A stretch of 64,000 bases of DNA from Actinomycetota bacterium (GTDB taxonomy: Bacteria; Actinomycetota; Thermoleophilia; Solirubrobacterales; Solirubrobacteraceae). Position numbers and translations under genes: made by a program. Under the pieces are notes generated by a model that searched no databases, was not told the origin of the DNA, and saw only the letters and a program-made list of their open reading frames with translations. The DNA is taken from NCBI GenBank assembly GCA_018268595.1, contig JAFDWH010000017.1:62001-126000 (forward strand). Direction: 5' to 3'. This document shows positions 25,907 to 34,206 of this stretch, in pieces (position 1 is the first letter of the stretch; every line of letters begins with the position of its first letter).

Positions 25907-26950
25907 ATGGAGCGGGGCGGCGTTGGCGAGACCCGCGCGGAGACCGTCAGGCGACGGTTGAGCACGATTCCGCCGCGCGTGCTGGCCTTCATCGCCGTCA
26001 CGGTGTTGTTGCCCGTGTTGCTCGTGGTGGCGGTGATCGTCGACGTGGTGCGCCGGGTGGCGTTCGGCGTGCCGCCGACGGCCGCGCGGCTCGTGCTGTT
26101 CCTGTGGGTGTACCTCGCGGCGGAGGTCGTGGGCGTCGCCGCGTTGGCGGCGTTGTGGGTGGCGAGCTTCGGTGGTCGGCGCGGCGTGTGGCTGCGTGAG
26201 GTGACCTGGCGTGTGCAGCAGCTGTGGGCCGGCGCGTTGCTCGGCGCAGTGCGTGCGCTGTTCGGGCTGCGGCTGGAGGTCACTGGTGGCGAGCAGGTCG
26301 CGCCGGGGCCGGTGATCGTGCTGATCCGTCACGCGAGCATCGTCGACAACCTGCTGCCGGCGGAGCTCGTCGCGCGCCCGCACGGGATCCGCCTGCGCTA
26401 TGTGCTCAAGCGCGAGCTGCTCGCCGATCCGTGCCTCGACATCGCGGGGCGACGGCTGCCGAACTACTTCGTGCGCCGCGGAACGGGCGAGGCGCAGGAG
26501 CTCGAGCGGGTGCGGGCGCTCGCCCAGGACCTCGGACACGGCGAGGGCGTGCTGATCTATCCCGAGGGGACGCGCTTCACCCCGGAGCGCCGAGCCCGCG
26601 CGATCGCGCGCATCGCCGGGCGCGATGCGGACCTGGCCGCCAGGGCCCAGCGCCTGCGGCACCTGCTGGCGCCGCGCCTGGGCGGCGTCGGCGCGCTGCT
26701 CGACGGCGCGTCGGACGCCGACGTCGTGGTGATCGCCCATCACGGCTTCGACGGCCTGCGGCTGATCTCGGACATCTGGCGCGGCGGCCTCGTCGGGCTG
26801 CTGGTGCGGGTGCGGATCACGCGGGTGCCGCGGTCAGCGGTGCCCGAGGCAGATGCCGCTCGCGCCCGGTGGCTCTACGCGCTCTGGCAGGACGTCGACG
26901 ACTGGATCGACGAGCAGTTTGAGCGCGCCGCCGCGCGCAGACCGGGATGA
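25907..26950 (+). CDS. Membrane PlsC-type acyltransferase
   Basis: The 347-residue protein has two to three N-terminal membrane segments (about residues 23-95) and a 1-acylglycerol-3-phosphate acyltransferase domain with the catalytic HX4D motif (RHASIVDN) and the glycerol-phosphate motif YPEGTRFTPERR. It probably adds fatty acids to a lipid acceptor at the membrane. The start at 25907 is preferred over an upstream frame lacking conservation. It is followed at 18 bases by the convergent NAD-binding protein gene. Confidence 0.8.
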   Translation: MERGGVGETRAETVRRRLSTIPPRVLAFIAVTVLLPVLLVVAVIVDVVRRVAFGVPPTAARLVLFLWVYLAAEVVGVAALAALWVASFGGRRGVWLREVTWRVQQLWAGALLGAVRALFGLRLEVTGGEQVAPGPVIVLIRHASIVDNLLPAELVARPHGIRLRYVLKRELLADPCLDIAGRRLPNYFVRRGTGEAQELERVRALAQDLGHGEGVLIYPEGTRFTPERRARAIARIAGRDADLAARAQRLRHLLAPRLGGVGALLDGASDADVVVIAHHGFDGLRLISDIWRGGLVGLLVRVRITRVPRSAVPEADAARARWLYALWQDVDDWIDEQFERAAARRPG

Positions 26951-26968
26951 GCGCGACGGGCCGGGTGC

Positions 26969-27895
26969 TCACCGCGCCGGGGCTGGGAGGTCGCGATCCT
27001 CGGCGAGCGCCCTGCGCAGCGCGTCCATGAACGGCATCGGGTGGACGTCGAAGAGCCCGGCGCCCGAGCGGTCGGTGACGATCGTGGGTGTCGAGAGGCC
27101 CTCGACGAGCGGTCGGGCGACTCCGGCGTCGACCGGGGTGACGAGTCCGATCCAGAGCGAGGACAGCCGTGGCGTGATGAGCGGCACGGGCAGCCGGAGG
27201 CGGCGGCGGACGCCGAGGGCGTCCGCCATCAGGTCGAGCATCTCGCCGTAGGAGAGGATCTCGGGACCGGCGATCTGAATCTCGCGGCCGGCTGAGGCGG
27301 GGACGTCGGGCGCTGCCACGAGGTAGGCGAGCACGTCGTCGATCGCGATCGCCTGCGTGGGCGTCTTGAGCCACGCGGGGCCGATCATCGCGGGCAGCCG
27401 CTGCACCAGGTAGCGCAGCGTGCGGTAGGACTCGCTCCCGGCCCCGACGATCATCCCGGCGCGGAAGTAGGTGAGCGGCGGCCCCAGGGCGGAGAGGATC
27501 TCCGCGGTCCGGTGGCGGCTGCGCAGGTGCGCGGACTGCGGGCGGTCGCCCAGCCCGCCCAGATAGACGTCGCGGGCGACGCCCTCCCGCTTGGCCATCT
27601 CGGCGAAGTTCCGCGCGCTGCGCCGCTCGCGCTCCTCGAACCCGCTGCGGGCGGTCCCGCGCCCCATCGCGTGGATCAGGTAGTAGGCGACGTCGACTCC
27701 CGCGCCGGCTCCGCGCAGCGCTCGCGCGTCGAGCACGTCGGCCTCGTGGAGCTCGAAGCCGCGGTCGGCGAGCCGCTGCGCGCGCGACCGGTCGCGCACG
27801 AGGCAGCGCACCTCCCAGCCGCGGTCGGCGAGCGCCGCGGCCAGTCGCCTGCCCACGAACCCGGTCGCGCCGGTCACGAGCGCACGCCGCGCCAC
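26969..27895 (-). CDS. NAD(P)-binding atypical SDR protein
   Basis: The 308-residue protein starts with GTG after GGGAGGA and has the Rossmann motif VTGATGFVGRRLA (residues 7-19), VRCLVRDRSRAQRL and a DVAYYLIHAMG segment typical of NAD(P)H-binding atypical SDRs and NmrA-like proteins, some of which act on quinones or lipids. The DUF2867 domain often found C-terminally in this group is absent. It begins two bases after the SRPBCC fusion gene and is surely co-transcribed with it. Confidence 0.8.
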   Translation of the reverse strand: MARRALVTGATGFVGRRLAAALADRGWEVRCLVRDRSRAQRLADRGFELHEADVLDARALRGAGAGVDVAYYLIHAMGRGTARSGFEERERRSARNFAEMAKREGVARDVYLGGLGDRPQSAHLRSRHRTAEILSALGPPLTYFRAGMIVGAGSESYRTLRYLVQRLPAMIGPAWLKTPTQAIAIDDVLAYLVAAPDVPASAGREIQIAGPEILSYGEMLDLMADALGVRRRLRLPVPLITPRLSSLWIGLVTPVDAGVARPLVEGLSTPTIVTDRSGAGLFDVHPMPFMDALRRALAEDRDLPAPAR

Positions 27896-27896
27896 G

Positions 27897-28808
27897 CTAG
27901 GGTCCTCCCGGCTCGTCGCCCGGGCGTTCGATGGCCGCGGCGAGCCGCGCCGCCTTGTGGTCGTCGAAGCCGCCGTGCTCGCGGGCGAGGACGCGGCCCG
28001 AGCGGTCGACGAGCAGGACGCCGATCGCTTCGGTGCCGGACAGGCCGAGCTCGCGCACGACCTTGCCGACGTCGGTGTAGAGCGTGATCGTCCGGGCGCG
28101 GGCGGCGTCGGTCCCCACGCCCCGCGCCATGCCGCCGTCGATGAACCAGCGCGCCGGCGCATACGCGGATGAGAGGACGGGCAGCTCGTAGACGGCGAGA
28201 TCGGCACGGCGCTCCTCGAGGTCGACCAGCCACGGCAGCCACTCGTCGACCTGGGCCTGCTGCTCGCGTCGGAACGCGGCGAGCAGGAACGTGTGCTGCG
28301 CGCGCAGGTCCTCGGGCAGCCGGTGGTGGTGGCCGTCGAGGCTCCGGCCCGACAGGCGCGGCAGCCGGGTCGGTTGGCGCGTGCCGAGCGTCGCGCGCAG
28401 GCCCTCGAGCGCACGGTCGGCGACGCGATCGAAGGCGAGCCCGAGGAGCGGGTCGGCGATCCACAGCGGCCCCTTGAGCGCGAGGTCGGCGTCGTAGGTG
28501 ACCCGAGCGCCCCCGTCGGACGGCTCGACCGTGATCCGGTCGAGCGAGACGACCGTCGCGTTCTCGCCCCGCAACGTGACGGCCTTGCCCGGCTCGAACG
28601 CGACGATCCGGTAGGTGAGCGCGGTCTTGCGGCCGAGGAAGTCGGCCACGAGTCGGAACTCCGTCCCCTCGCCGACCGGCGCGTCGCCGATCCGCTGCGC
28701 CTCGACGACGCCCGGGTCCCACTCCTGCGTCGTGGAGAAGTCGCTCAGGTACGCGAACGTCTCGGCCGGGGGTCGTGGGGTTTCGATGCTTGCGGTGTAG
28801 TGCGCCAT
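27897..28808 (-). CDS. SRPBCC domain fused to thioredoxin-fold-like domain
   Basis: The 303-residue protein starts at MAHYTASIE after GTGAGGAG. Residues 1-150 form a SRPBCC (polyketide cyclase-like) lipid-binding fold, with PPAETFAYLSDFSTTQEWDPG and LTYRIVAFEPGKAVTLRGEN. Residues 155-303 look like a thioredoxin-like domain related to Atp10/peroxiredoxins, with ARTITLYTDVGKVVREL and IGVLLVDRSGRVLAREHGGF, but without a CxxC. The fusion could bind a hydrophobic ligand next to a redox-like domain. It sits between an SDR and an atypical SDR in one operon. Confidence 0.65.
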   Translation of the reverse strand: MAHYTASIETPRPPAETFAYLSDFSTTQEWDPGVVEAQRIGDAPVGEGTEFRLVADFLGRKTALTYRIVAFEPGKAVTLRGENATVVSLDRITVEPSDGGARVTYDADLALKGPLWIADPLLGLAFDRVADRALEGLRATLGTRQPTRLPRLSGRSLDGHHHRLPEDLRAQHTFLLAAFRREQQAQVDEWLPWLVDLEERRADLAVYELPVLSSAYAPARWFIDGGMARGVGTDAARARTITLYTDVGKVVRELGLSGTEAIGVLLVDRSGRVLAREHGGFDDHKAARLAAAIERPGDEPGGP

Positions 28809-28818
28809 CGTCGTCTCC

Positions 28819-29808
28819 TCACGGGTGCGCATGGGGAAGCGGCGGGATCGCAGGCGCGTGCCAGCCGGTGAGGCGCTCACATTCGCGCCAGAGCCGCTCG
28901 CGATCCGCGGGCGTCTCTCGCGTCCATGGCACGCGGTGCGTCGGCCGCTGCCTGCGGTCGTGCCAGAAGCCGCCGGAGCTCTGGCCGGGCTCGGCGGCGG
29001 CGCCGAGCCAGACGATCGTGTCTGCTCCCTCCTTGGGGCTGCGCAGGTAGGGGCCGACGATGCGATGGAAGCGCGGCAGCGAGGAGGCGACGCCCGGGGT
29101 GTCGGCCCAGCCCGGGTGCATCGCGTGCACGACCACCCCGGTGCCGGCGAGCCGCTGCGCCCACAGCTCGGTGAGGATCACCAGCGCGCGCTTGGTCCGC
29201 GCGTACGCCGTCGGTCCATGGAACGCCTCGCGCGCGGACTGGAGGTCCTCGACATGGAGCCGCTGCGTGTACATCCCGCCCGAGGAGACGTTGACGATCC
29301 GCGCCGGAGCGCTCGCCGTGAGCAGGGGGATCAGCAGGTTCGTCAGCAGGAACGGCCCGAGCACGTTCGTCGCGAGCGTGAGCTCGTTGCCGTCGGATGA
29401 GACGGCGCGCTCGGCTGGCAGCACGCCGGCGTTGTTGACGAGCACGTCGAGACGCGGCTCCTCCGCGGCGAAGCGCATCGCGAAGGCGCGCACGTCCCGC
29501 AGGTCGCTGACGTCGCACACGCACACCCCCACGTCGCGGTTCCCCGTCGCTGCGACCACCGCCGCACGCGCGCGCTCCCCGCGCGACTCGCTGCGCGCGA
29601 GCAGCCGGACGCTCGCGCCCAGCCGCGCGAACGCCTCGGCGGCCGCGAGGCCGAGCCCTGACGTCGCGCCTGTGACGAGGACCGTCTCGCCGTCCATCCG
29701 CCGAAGATCGCCCGCGCGCCACATGCGCCTGCGCAGCCGGTAGCCGACGTTCGTGTAGCCCGCGAGGACCGTGCGGTCGAGCAGCGTGTCGAGCAGGGAG
29801 GCGATCAC
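28819..29808 (-). CDS. Short-chain dehydrogenase (DHRS/retinol dehydrogenase-like)
   Basis: The 329-residue protein is a classical SDR: TGATSGLGLAAA (cofactor site), LVNNAGVLPAE, VNVSSGG with the catalytic serine, and YARTKRA with Tyr and Lys. Its length and the GYRLRRRMW N terminus resemble DHRS12/retinol-dehydrogenase-like members. It is the first gene of the operon with the SRPBCC fusion and atypical SDR, and diverges from the heliorhodopsin gene by 33 bases, which makes a shared control region likely. A role in retinal handling is only a guess. Confidence 0.85.
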   Translation of the reverse strand: MIASLLDTLLDRTVLAGYTNVGYRLRRRMWRAGDLRRMDGETVLVTGATSGLGLAAAEAFARLGASVRLLARSESRGERARAAVVAATGNRDVGVCVCDVSDLRDVRAFAMRFAAEEPRLDVLVNNAGVLPAERAVSSDGNELTLATNVLGPFLLTNLLIPLLTASAPARIVNVSSGGMYTQRLHVEDLQSAREAFHGPTAYARTKRALVILTELWAQRLAGTGVVVHAMHPGWADTPGVASSLPRFHRIVGPYLRSPKEGADTIVWLGAAAEPGQSSGGFWHDRRQRPTHRVPWTRETPADRERLWRECERLTGWHAPAIPPLPHAHP

Positions 29809-29841
29809 TTCCCGTTCCAGGGGGCGGGGTACCTTGGGTGT

Positions 29842-30627
29842 ATGCCCGATCGAGCGCCGGCTCAGCTCGACCCAGCGGCGACCTCACGGCTGCGGCGCCT
29901 GAACCTCGTCGTCGGCTCGGTGCACGCGCTCCAGGCGGTCGTCCTGCTGGCGATCGCGACGGGGGCCTCGCTTCCGATCACGGCGTCGTTCCTGGTCGGG
30001 CCGCCCGCGGCCGGCGACTACGGCTCTGCGAGCCTCGGCAGCGTGCGGATCGACTGGCTGGTCGCCGCGTTCCTGTTGCTCGCCGCGATCGACCACCTCA
30101 CGCTGAGCGGCGGATGGCCGCGCCGCTGGTACGAGGCGAACGTCGCGCGCGGGATCAATCCGGCGCGCTGGTGGGAGTACTCGGTCAGCGCGTCGCTGAT
30201 GGTCGTGCTGATCGCGATGCTCGCCGGGGTCAGCGAGCTCGTCGCCCTGATCGCGCTCTTCGGCGCGAACGCCGCGATGATCCTCTTCGGGCTCGTGCAG
30301 GAGCAGACGAACCTCGACCGCGTCGACGTCGACTGGCGGCCGTTCGTCTACGGGTGCGTGATCGGCGCCGTCCCATGGATCGCGATCGCCGCCCAGCTCG
30401 TCGTCTCCGCCACCGACGGCAACGGCGTCCCAGGCTTCGTCGTCGCGATCTTCATCACGCTGTTCCTGCTCTTCAACACGTTCGCGGTCAACATGTGGCT
30501 GCAGTACCGCGGGCGTGGCCGCTGGGCGGATCCGGCGTTCGCCGAGCGCGTCTACCTGCTCCTCAGCCTCGTCGCCAAGAGCGCACTCGCCTGGCAGGTC
30601 TACGCCGGCGCGCTCGCCGGCGGGTGA
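29842..30627 (+). CDS. Heliorhodopsin
   Basis: The 261-residue protein has seven membrane segments. Lys246 in TM7 (LSLVAKSALAWQVYAG) is the retinal Schiff-base lysine and Glu112 in TM3 (RWWEYSVSASLM) the counterion; their spacing of 134 residues equals that of E107 and K241 in the type protein 48C12, and His28 and His85 match its two cavity histidines with the same offset. Heliorhodopsins are inverted, non-pumping light sensors of unclear signalling. No retinal synthesis gene is adjacent, but it is divergent from an SDR. Confidence 0.9.
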   Translation: MPDRAPAQLDPAATSRLRRLNLVVGSVHALQAVVLLAIATGASLPITASFLVGPPAAGDYGSASLGSVRIDWLVAAFLLLAAIDHLTLSGGWPRRWYEANVARGINPARWWEYSVSASLMVVLIAMLAGVSELVALIALFGANAAMILFGLVQEQTNLDRVDVDWRPFVYGCVIGAVPWIAIAAQLVVSATDGNGVPGFVVAIFITLFLLFNTFAVNMWLQYRGRGRWADPAFAERVYLLLSLVAKSALAWQVYAGALAGG

Positions 30628-30749
30628 GCGGCGGCGAGGTGACTGTGCTTGAGTCGTCCACTGCTTGCGCATGCTGCGGCGTCATCGCCTCGGCGAGGCG
30701 ATCGCGCGCACTGCGCTGAACCGGTGCATGGCCCGGCCGGACTTTCGCG

Positions 30750-30865
30750 GCCGGATCGTCCGGGATCGTCGGGGCGGAGACGCAGCTCAAAATGGCGTCG
30801 AGGTGGGGCGCCAAGTCGGGATGGCCGGTCAGGATGTGCTGCCAGCGCTCGGCCGTCAGCTCCAC
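30750..30865 (-). pseudogene. Fragment resembling RelE/barnase-like small protein
   Basis: About 38 residues from a GTG at 30865 read VELTAERWQHILTGHPDL and a further APHLDAILSCV helix, like the N terminus of small phage/plasmid nuclease-fold (PBECR/RelE-like) proteins. The rest of the domain is not recognisable in any frame, so it appears frameshifted and decayed. Assignment is tentative. Confidence 0.35.
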
Positions 30866-31120
30866 CGGTGAGCCCTCGGGGTCGGTGGAGGTCTACGCAG
30901 GCCCGTGGTTTGGAATGGGAAGGCGGGTCATCAGGGTCGAGCGAACGATGCACGCGACCTCCGCTGCGGCGTCGATGCGGTCGGCGTGCTCGTGCTCGGC
31001 GAACAGGGGCCGGTGGGTCGAGAGCGTGAGCGTGAGCGCCGGCGAGTGGTCGCGTGATTATGCGAGACTGCAATAGTCAGGCGTCAGACCTTATTAGACA
31101 CAAATACATCGGAGCATGTT
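30866..31120. promoter_or_regulatory. Upstream region of the enoyl-CoA hydratase gene
   Basis: No gene is seen here. The last 80 bases are unusually AT-rich for this genome (CTTATTAGACACAAATACAT near 31090-31109) and hold a short dyad GACT-GCAAT-AGTC at 31066-31078, so this is probably the promoter and operator of the hydratase-thiolase operon. The GTG start at 31121 has a GGAG eight bases upstream. Confidence 0.45.
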
Positions 31121-31936
31121 GTGGGTGAATCCAATCGCTCCGTCGAGGTGCTGCACGACAGCGTCGGCTGGCACCTCGACGGCTCGGTCGCGCGCGTCGT
31201 CCTCGCCCGCCCGGAGGCTGGCAACGCGTTGAATCTCGCGATGGCGCGGGGGCTCGCGGAGGCTGCGCGCCGCGTCCGAGACGGCGCCGAGGAGGGGACG
31301 GTCCGCGCGGCCCTCGTCGCCGCCGAGGGGCGGGCGTTCTGCGTCGGAGGGGATCTGTCCGAGTTCGCGCGCAGCGAGGACCGCGGCGCCTGCGTGGCGG
31401 AGGTCGCGACGACCGCGCACGAGGCAATCGCGGTGCTCCAGGCTGCGCCGGTGCCCGTCGTGACGGCGGTGCACGCCACGGCCGCCGGTGGCGGCGTCGG
31501 CCTGGCGCTGTGCGGCGACGTCGTCCTGATGGCGAGCACGGCGAAGCTCCGGCTCGCCTACACGGCCGCGGGACTGTCGCCCGACTGCGGCGCGTCGTGG
31601 CTGCTGCCGCGGCGCATCGGCATGGCGCGCGCGCTCGACCTCGCACTGACGAACCGCGTCGTCACGGGCGCGGAGGCCGAGCAGTGGGGGCTGGCGAGCC
31701 GCGTCGTGGCGCCGGAGTCGCTCGGCGCGGAGGCGGAGGCGGTCGCCGTCGCGCTCGCGCACGGCTCGCGCCGCGCGCTGGCGGAGACCAAGCGCCTGCT
31801 GCGCGAGTCCTCCTCGACGTCGTTCGAGGAGCAGCTCGCCGCCGAGGCGGCGACGATCGCGGCGCTCGCCGCAGCACCTGACGGACGGGAGGGCGTCGAC
31901 GCCTTCCTGGCCAAGCGGACCCCCGAATTCGACTGA
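31121..31936 (+). CDS. Enoyl-CoA hydratase/isomerase family
   Basis: The 271-residue protein is a crotonase-fold enzyme: ARPEAGNALNLAMARGLAEA, the oxyanion segments AAEGRAFCVGGDLSEFA and ATAAGGGVGLALCGDVVLMA, and LSPDCGASWLLPRRIG. The usual catalytic glutamate position after GLSPD is occupied by a cysteine (DCGAS), as in some PaaG-like isomerases. It acts on acyl-CoA thioesters in beta-oxidation-type degradation. It is followed by a thiolase at 15 bases, so the two are one operon. Confidence 0.9.
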   Translation: MGESNRSVEVLHDSVGWHLDGSVARVVLARPEAGNALNLAMARGLAEAARRVRDGAEEGTVRAALVAAEGRAFCVGGDLSEFARSEDRGACVAEVATTAHEAIAVLQAAPVPVVTAVHATAAGGGVGLALCGDVVLMASTAKLRLAYTAAGLSPDCGASWLLPRRIGMARALDLALTNRVVTGAEAEQWGLASRVVAPESLGAEAEAVAVALAHGSRRALAETKRLLRESSSTSFEEQLAAEAATIAALAAAPDGREGVDAFLAKRTPEFD

Positions 31937-31951
31937 CCTGGAGCGAGATCG

Positions 31952-33160
31952 ATGACCGAGGTAGTGAAGTCGCGTGGAACCGGCGTGGTGATCGCAGCTG
32001 CGGCGCGCACGCCGATCGGCTCGTACGGGCGCTCGCTGAAGGACGTCCCGCCGACCGAGCTCGGAACGATCGCGGCGCGGGCGGCGCTGGAGCGCGCGGG
32101 CGTCGCGCCCGAGCAGGTCGACCACGTCGTGTTCGGGAACGTCATCCACACCGCGCCGGAGGACATGTACATGGCGCGCGTCGTCGGCATGAACGCCGGG
32201 ATTCCGAAGGAGACCCCGGCCTTCACCGTGAACCGCCTGTGCGGCACGGGCGTGCAGGCGATCGTCTCCGCGATGCACGCGATCCAGGTCGGCGACGCCG
32301 ACGTCGCGCTCGCCGGCGGCGCGGAGTCGATGAGCCGCGGCCCCTACTGGTCGCCGGCGGCGCGCTGGGGCGCGCGGATGGGGGAGACCCCGCTCGTCGA
32401 CCCGGTGATGGGCGTGCTGACCGACCCGTTCCATCACGTCCTGATGGGCGTCACGGCCGAGAACCTGGCCGAGCAGATGGGCATCGCGCGCGAGCAGCAG
32501 GACGCGTTCGCCGTCGAGTCGCATCGCCGCGCCGTCGCGGCGCAGGAGGCAGGCTGGTTCGATGACGAGATCGTGCCGGTTCCGCTGCGCACGAAGCGCG
32601 GCGAGGTCGCGTTCGCGTGCGACGAGCACCTGCGTCCCGACGCGTCGCTCGAGCAGATGGCGGCGCTCAAGCCGTTCTTCAAGCCCGACGGCGGCACGGT
32701 GACCGCCGGCAACGCGTCGGGCATGAACGACGCCGGGGCCGCCGTCGTGCTGCTGCGCGAAGAACGTGCGCGCGAGCTCGGCACGCCCGTCCTCGCGCGC
32801 GTCCTCGGCGCCGCCACGTGTGGCGTCGCGCCGGAGGTGATGGGCATCGGCCCGGTCCCGGCGGTGCGCAGGCTGCTCGACCGCACCGGCGTGGCGCTCG
32901 CCGACATCGGCGTGATCGAGCTCAACGAGGCGTTCGCGGCGCAGGCGATCGCGGTGATCCGCGAGCTCGACCTCGACCCGGCGCGCGTGAATCCCAACGG
33001 CGGCGCGATCGCGCTCGGGCACCCGATCGCCGCGACCGGCGCCGCGATCACCGCGAAGGCGCTGTCCGAGATGCGGCGCGCCGACCACGAGCTCGGCCTC
33101 GTCACCCTCTGCATCGGCGGCGGGCAGGGCATCGCGCTGCTGCTCGAGCGCGCCGCCTGA
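31952..33160 (+). CDS. Thiolase (acetyl-CoA acyltransferase)
   Basis: The 402-residue protein has the thiolase catalytic set: nucleophilic Cys97 (NRLCGTGVQA), His357 (GHPIAATGA) and Cys387 (TLCIGGGQG). Degradative thiolases cleave 3-ketoacyl-CoA to release acetyl-CoA; this is the last step after the upstream hydratase, although a 3-hydroxyacyl-CoA dehydrogenase is not nearby. The ATG at 31952 has GGAG upstream. A bidirectional terminator follows. Confidence 0.93.
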   Translation: MTEVVKSRGTGVVIAAAARTPIGSYGRSLKDVPPTELGTIAARAALERAGVAPEQVDHVVFGNVIHTAPEDMYMARVVGMNAGIPKETPAFTVNRLCGTGVQAIVSAMHAIQVGDADVALAGGAESMSRGPYWSPAARWGARMGETPLVDPVMGVLTDPFHHVLMGVTAENLAEQMGIAREQQDAFAVESHRRAVAAQEAGWFDDEIVPVPLRTKRGEVAFACDEHLRPDASLEQMAALKPFFKPDGGTVTAGNASGMNDAGAAVVLLREERARELGTPVLARVLGAATCGVAPEVMGIGPVPAVRRLLDRTGVALADIGVIELNEAFAAQAIAVIRELDLDPARVNPNGGAIALGHPIAATGAAITAKALSEMRRADHELGLVTLCIGGGQGIALLLERAA

Positions 33161-33168
33161 CGGCACCA

Positions 33169-33200
33169 CCTCCGCGCTGGAGGGTCCTTCAGCGCGGAGG
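33169..33200. terminator. Bidirectional hairpin after thiolase
   Basis: A perfect 11-bp stem pairs 33169-33179 (CCTCCGCGCTG) with 33190-33200 around a ten-base loop. It lies nine bases after the thiolase stop and includes the stop codon of the convergent hydrolase. Confidence 0.65.
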
Positions 33201-34001
33201 TCGCTGCGCGAGCAGCTCGCCGACCAGCTCCGCGACGCGCTGCGGCTGCTCCAGCCACAGGCCGTGCGACGCGCCGGCCACCTCGACGTAGCGTGCGCCG
33301 GGCAGCGCCTCGGCGAGCTCGCGCGCCAGGTACGGCGTCGTCAGCAGGTCGCGCTCGCCCGTGATCACGAGCGCCGGCGCACGGACCGCGCCGAGTCGCT
33401 CGGCGGCGTCGTGCGCGAGGCAGAAGTCGAGCTGGCGGAGGTAGGCGGCTGCGTTCGGCGTGCTCGCGCGCATCGTCGCCTCCAGCCGCTCCACCAGCTC
33501 GGCGTGCTCGCGGAACGCGGCCGGCGAGAACAGCAGGCACAGCCCGAGGTCGCGCTGGACCTCGAGTCCGAGCCCGTCGGCGACCGCGCGTCGCACGCCG
33601 AGCAGCCGCGTGAACCAGGCGTCCGCACGCGCCAGCGTCGAGAGCAGCACCAGCGAGCGCACGCGCTCGGAGTGACGGATCGCGAGCTCCTGGGCGATGC
33701 AGCCGCCCATCGACAGGCCGAGCACGTCGGCCCGCTCGACGCCGGCCGCGTCGAGGACGGCGCAGGCGTCGCGCGCGACCAGCTCGCCCGTGTAGGGCGC
33801 GTCCGGTCCGTCGCTGGCCCCGCTGCCGCGCGGGTCCACGACGATCACCCGCCGGTCGCTCGCGAGCAGCTCCAGCAGCGGTCCGAACGCGCGCCCGGGA
33901 ATGCCGAGGCCGGGCAGCATCAGCAGCGGCCGGTCGCCCGATCCGACGACCTCGTAGTGGATGTGCGTCCCGTCGCTGTCTGCGGTGCCTGTGGTGTTCA
34001 T
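33189..34001 (-). CDS. Alpha/beta hydrolase (3-oxoadipate enol-lactonase-like)
   Basis: The 270-residue protein is an alpha/beta hydrolase with LLMLPGLGIPGRAF, DPRGSGASD, the nucleophile elbow GLSMGG (serine), ALVITGERDLLTTP (acid) and a C-terminal ASHGLWLEQP (histidine). It looks like PcaD/BphD-type lactonases and esterases of catabolic clusters. The start at 34001 gives the normal N terminus. It diverges from the ThDP enzyme gene, and the surroundings suggest a ring- or ester-opening role. Confidence 0.85.
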   Translation of the reverse strand: MNTTGTADSDGTHIHYEVVGSGDRPLLMLPGLGIPGRAFGPLLELLASDRRVIVVDPRGSGASDGPDAPYTGELVARDACAVLDAAGVERADVLGLSMGGCIAQELAIRHSERVRSLVLLSTLARADAWFTRLLGVRRAVADGLGLEVQRDLGLCLLFSPAAFREHAELVERLEATMRASTPNAAAYLRQLDFCLAHDAAERLGAVRAPALVITGERDLLTTPYLARELAEALPGARYVEVAGASHGLWLEQPQRVAELVGELLAQRPPR

Positions 34002-34206
34002 CCGGGCCACGCTAGTTCCGGGTCGACGGATCGTGTAGGCGAAGAACTTCGGTGCTTGAGCCCCTCGTGCTTCGGGGTCATACCTTCTTCGGGGAGTGAA
34101 CCGGCAGGAAGGCCTAATGCGACAAGACTTCATTCTGAACTCGCTCTGAATCGCCGCTCCGCTTGCCTATCGTCGCGACCTCGTGATGTCGACAAGCAAG
34201 GACTCG
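34002..34206. promoter_or_regulatory. Divergent hydrolase-ThDP enzyme control region
   Basis: About 205 bases separate the hydrolase from the ThDP-enzyme gene. CTTCGG-type repeats occur at 34048-34053, 34069-34076 and 34088-34095 (the last within TTCTTCGGGG). No match to a known operator was recognised. An AAGGA ribosome site at 34197-34201 decides the downstream start. Confidence 0.35.

Noticed and set aside
30628-31120. Extra gene between heliorhodopsin and hydratase
   Set aside because: Only a decayed fragment and AT-rich promoter-like sequence are visible; the remaining open frames are arginine-rich shadows.
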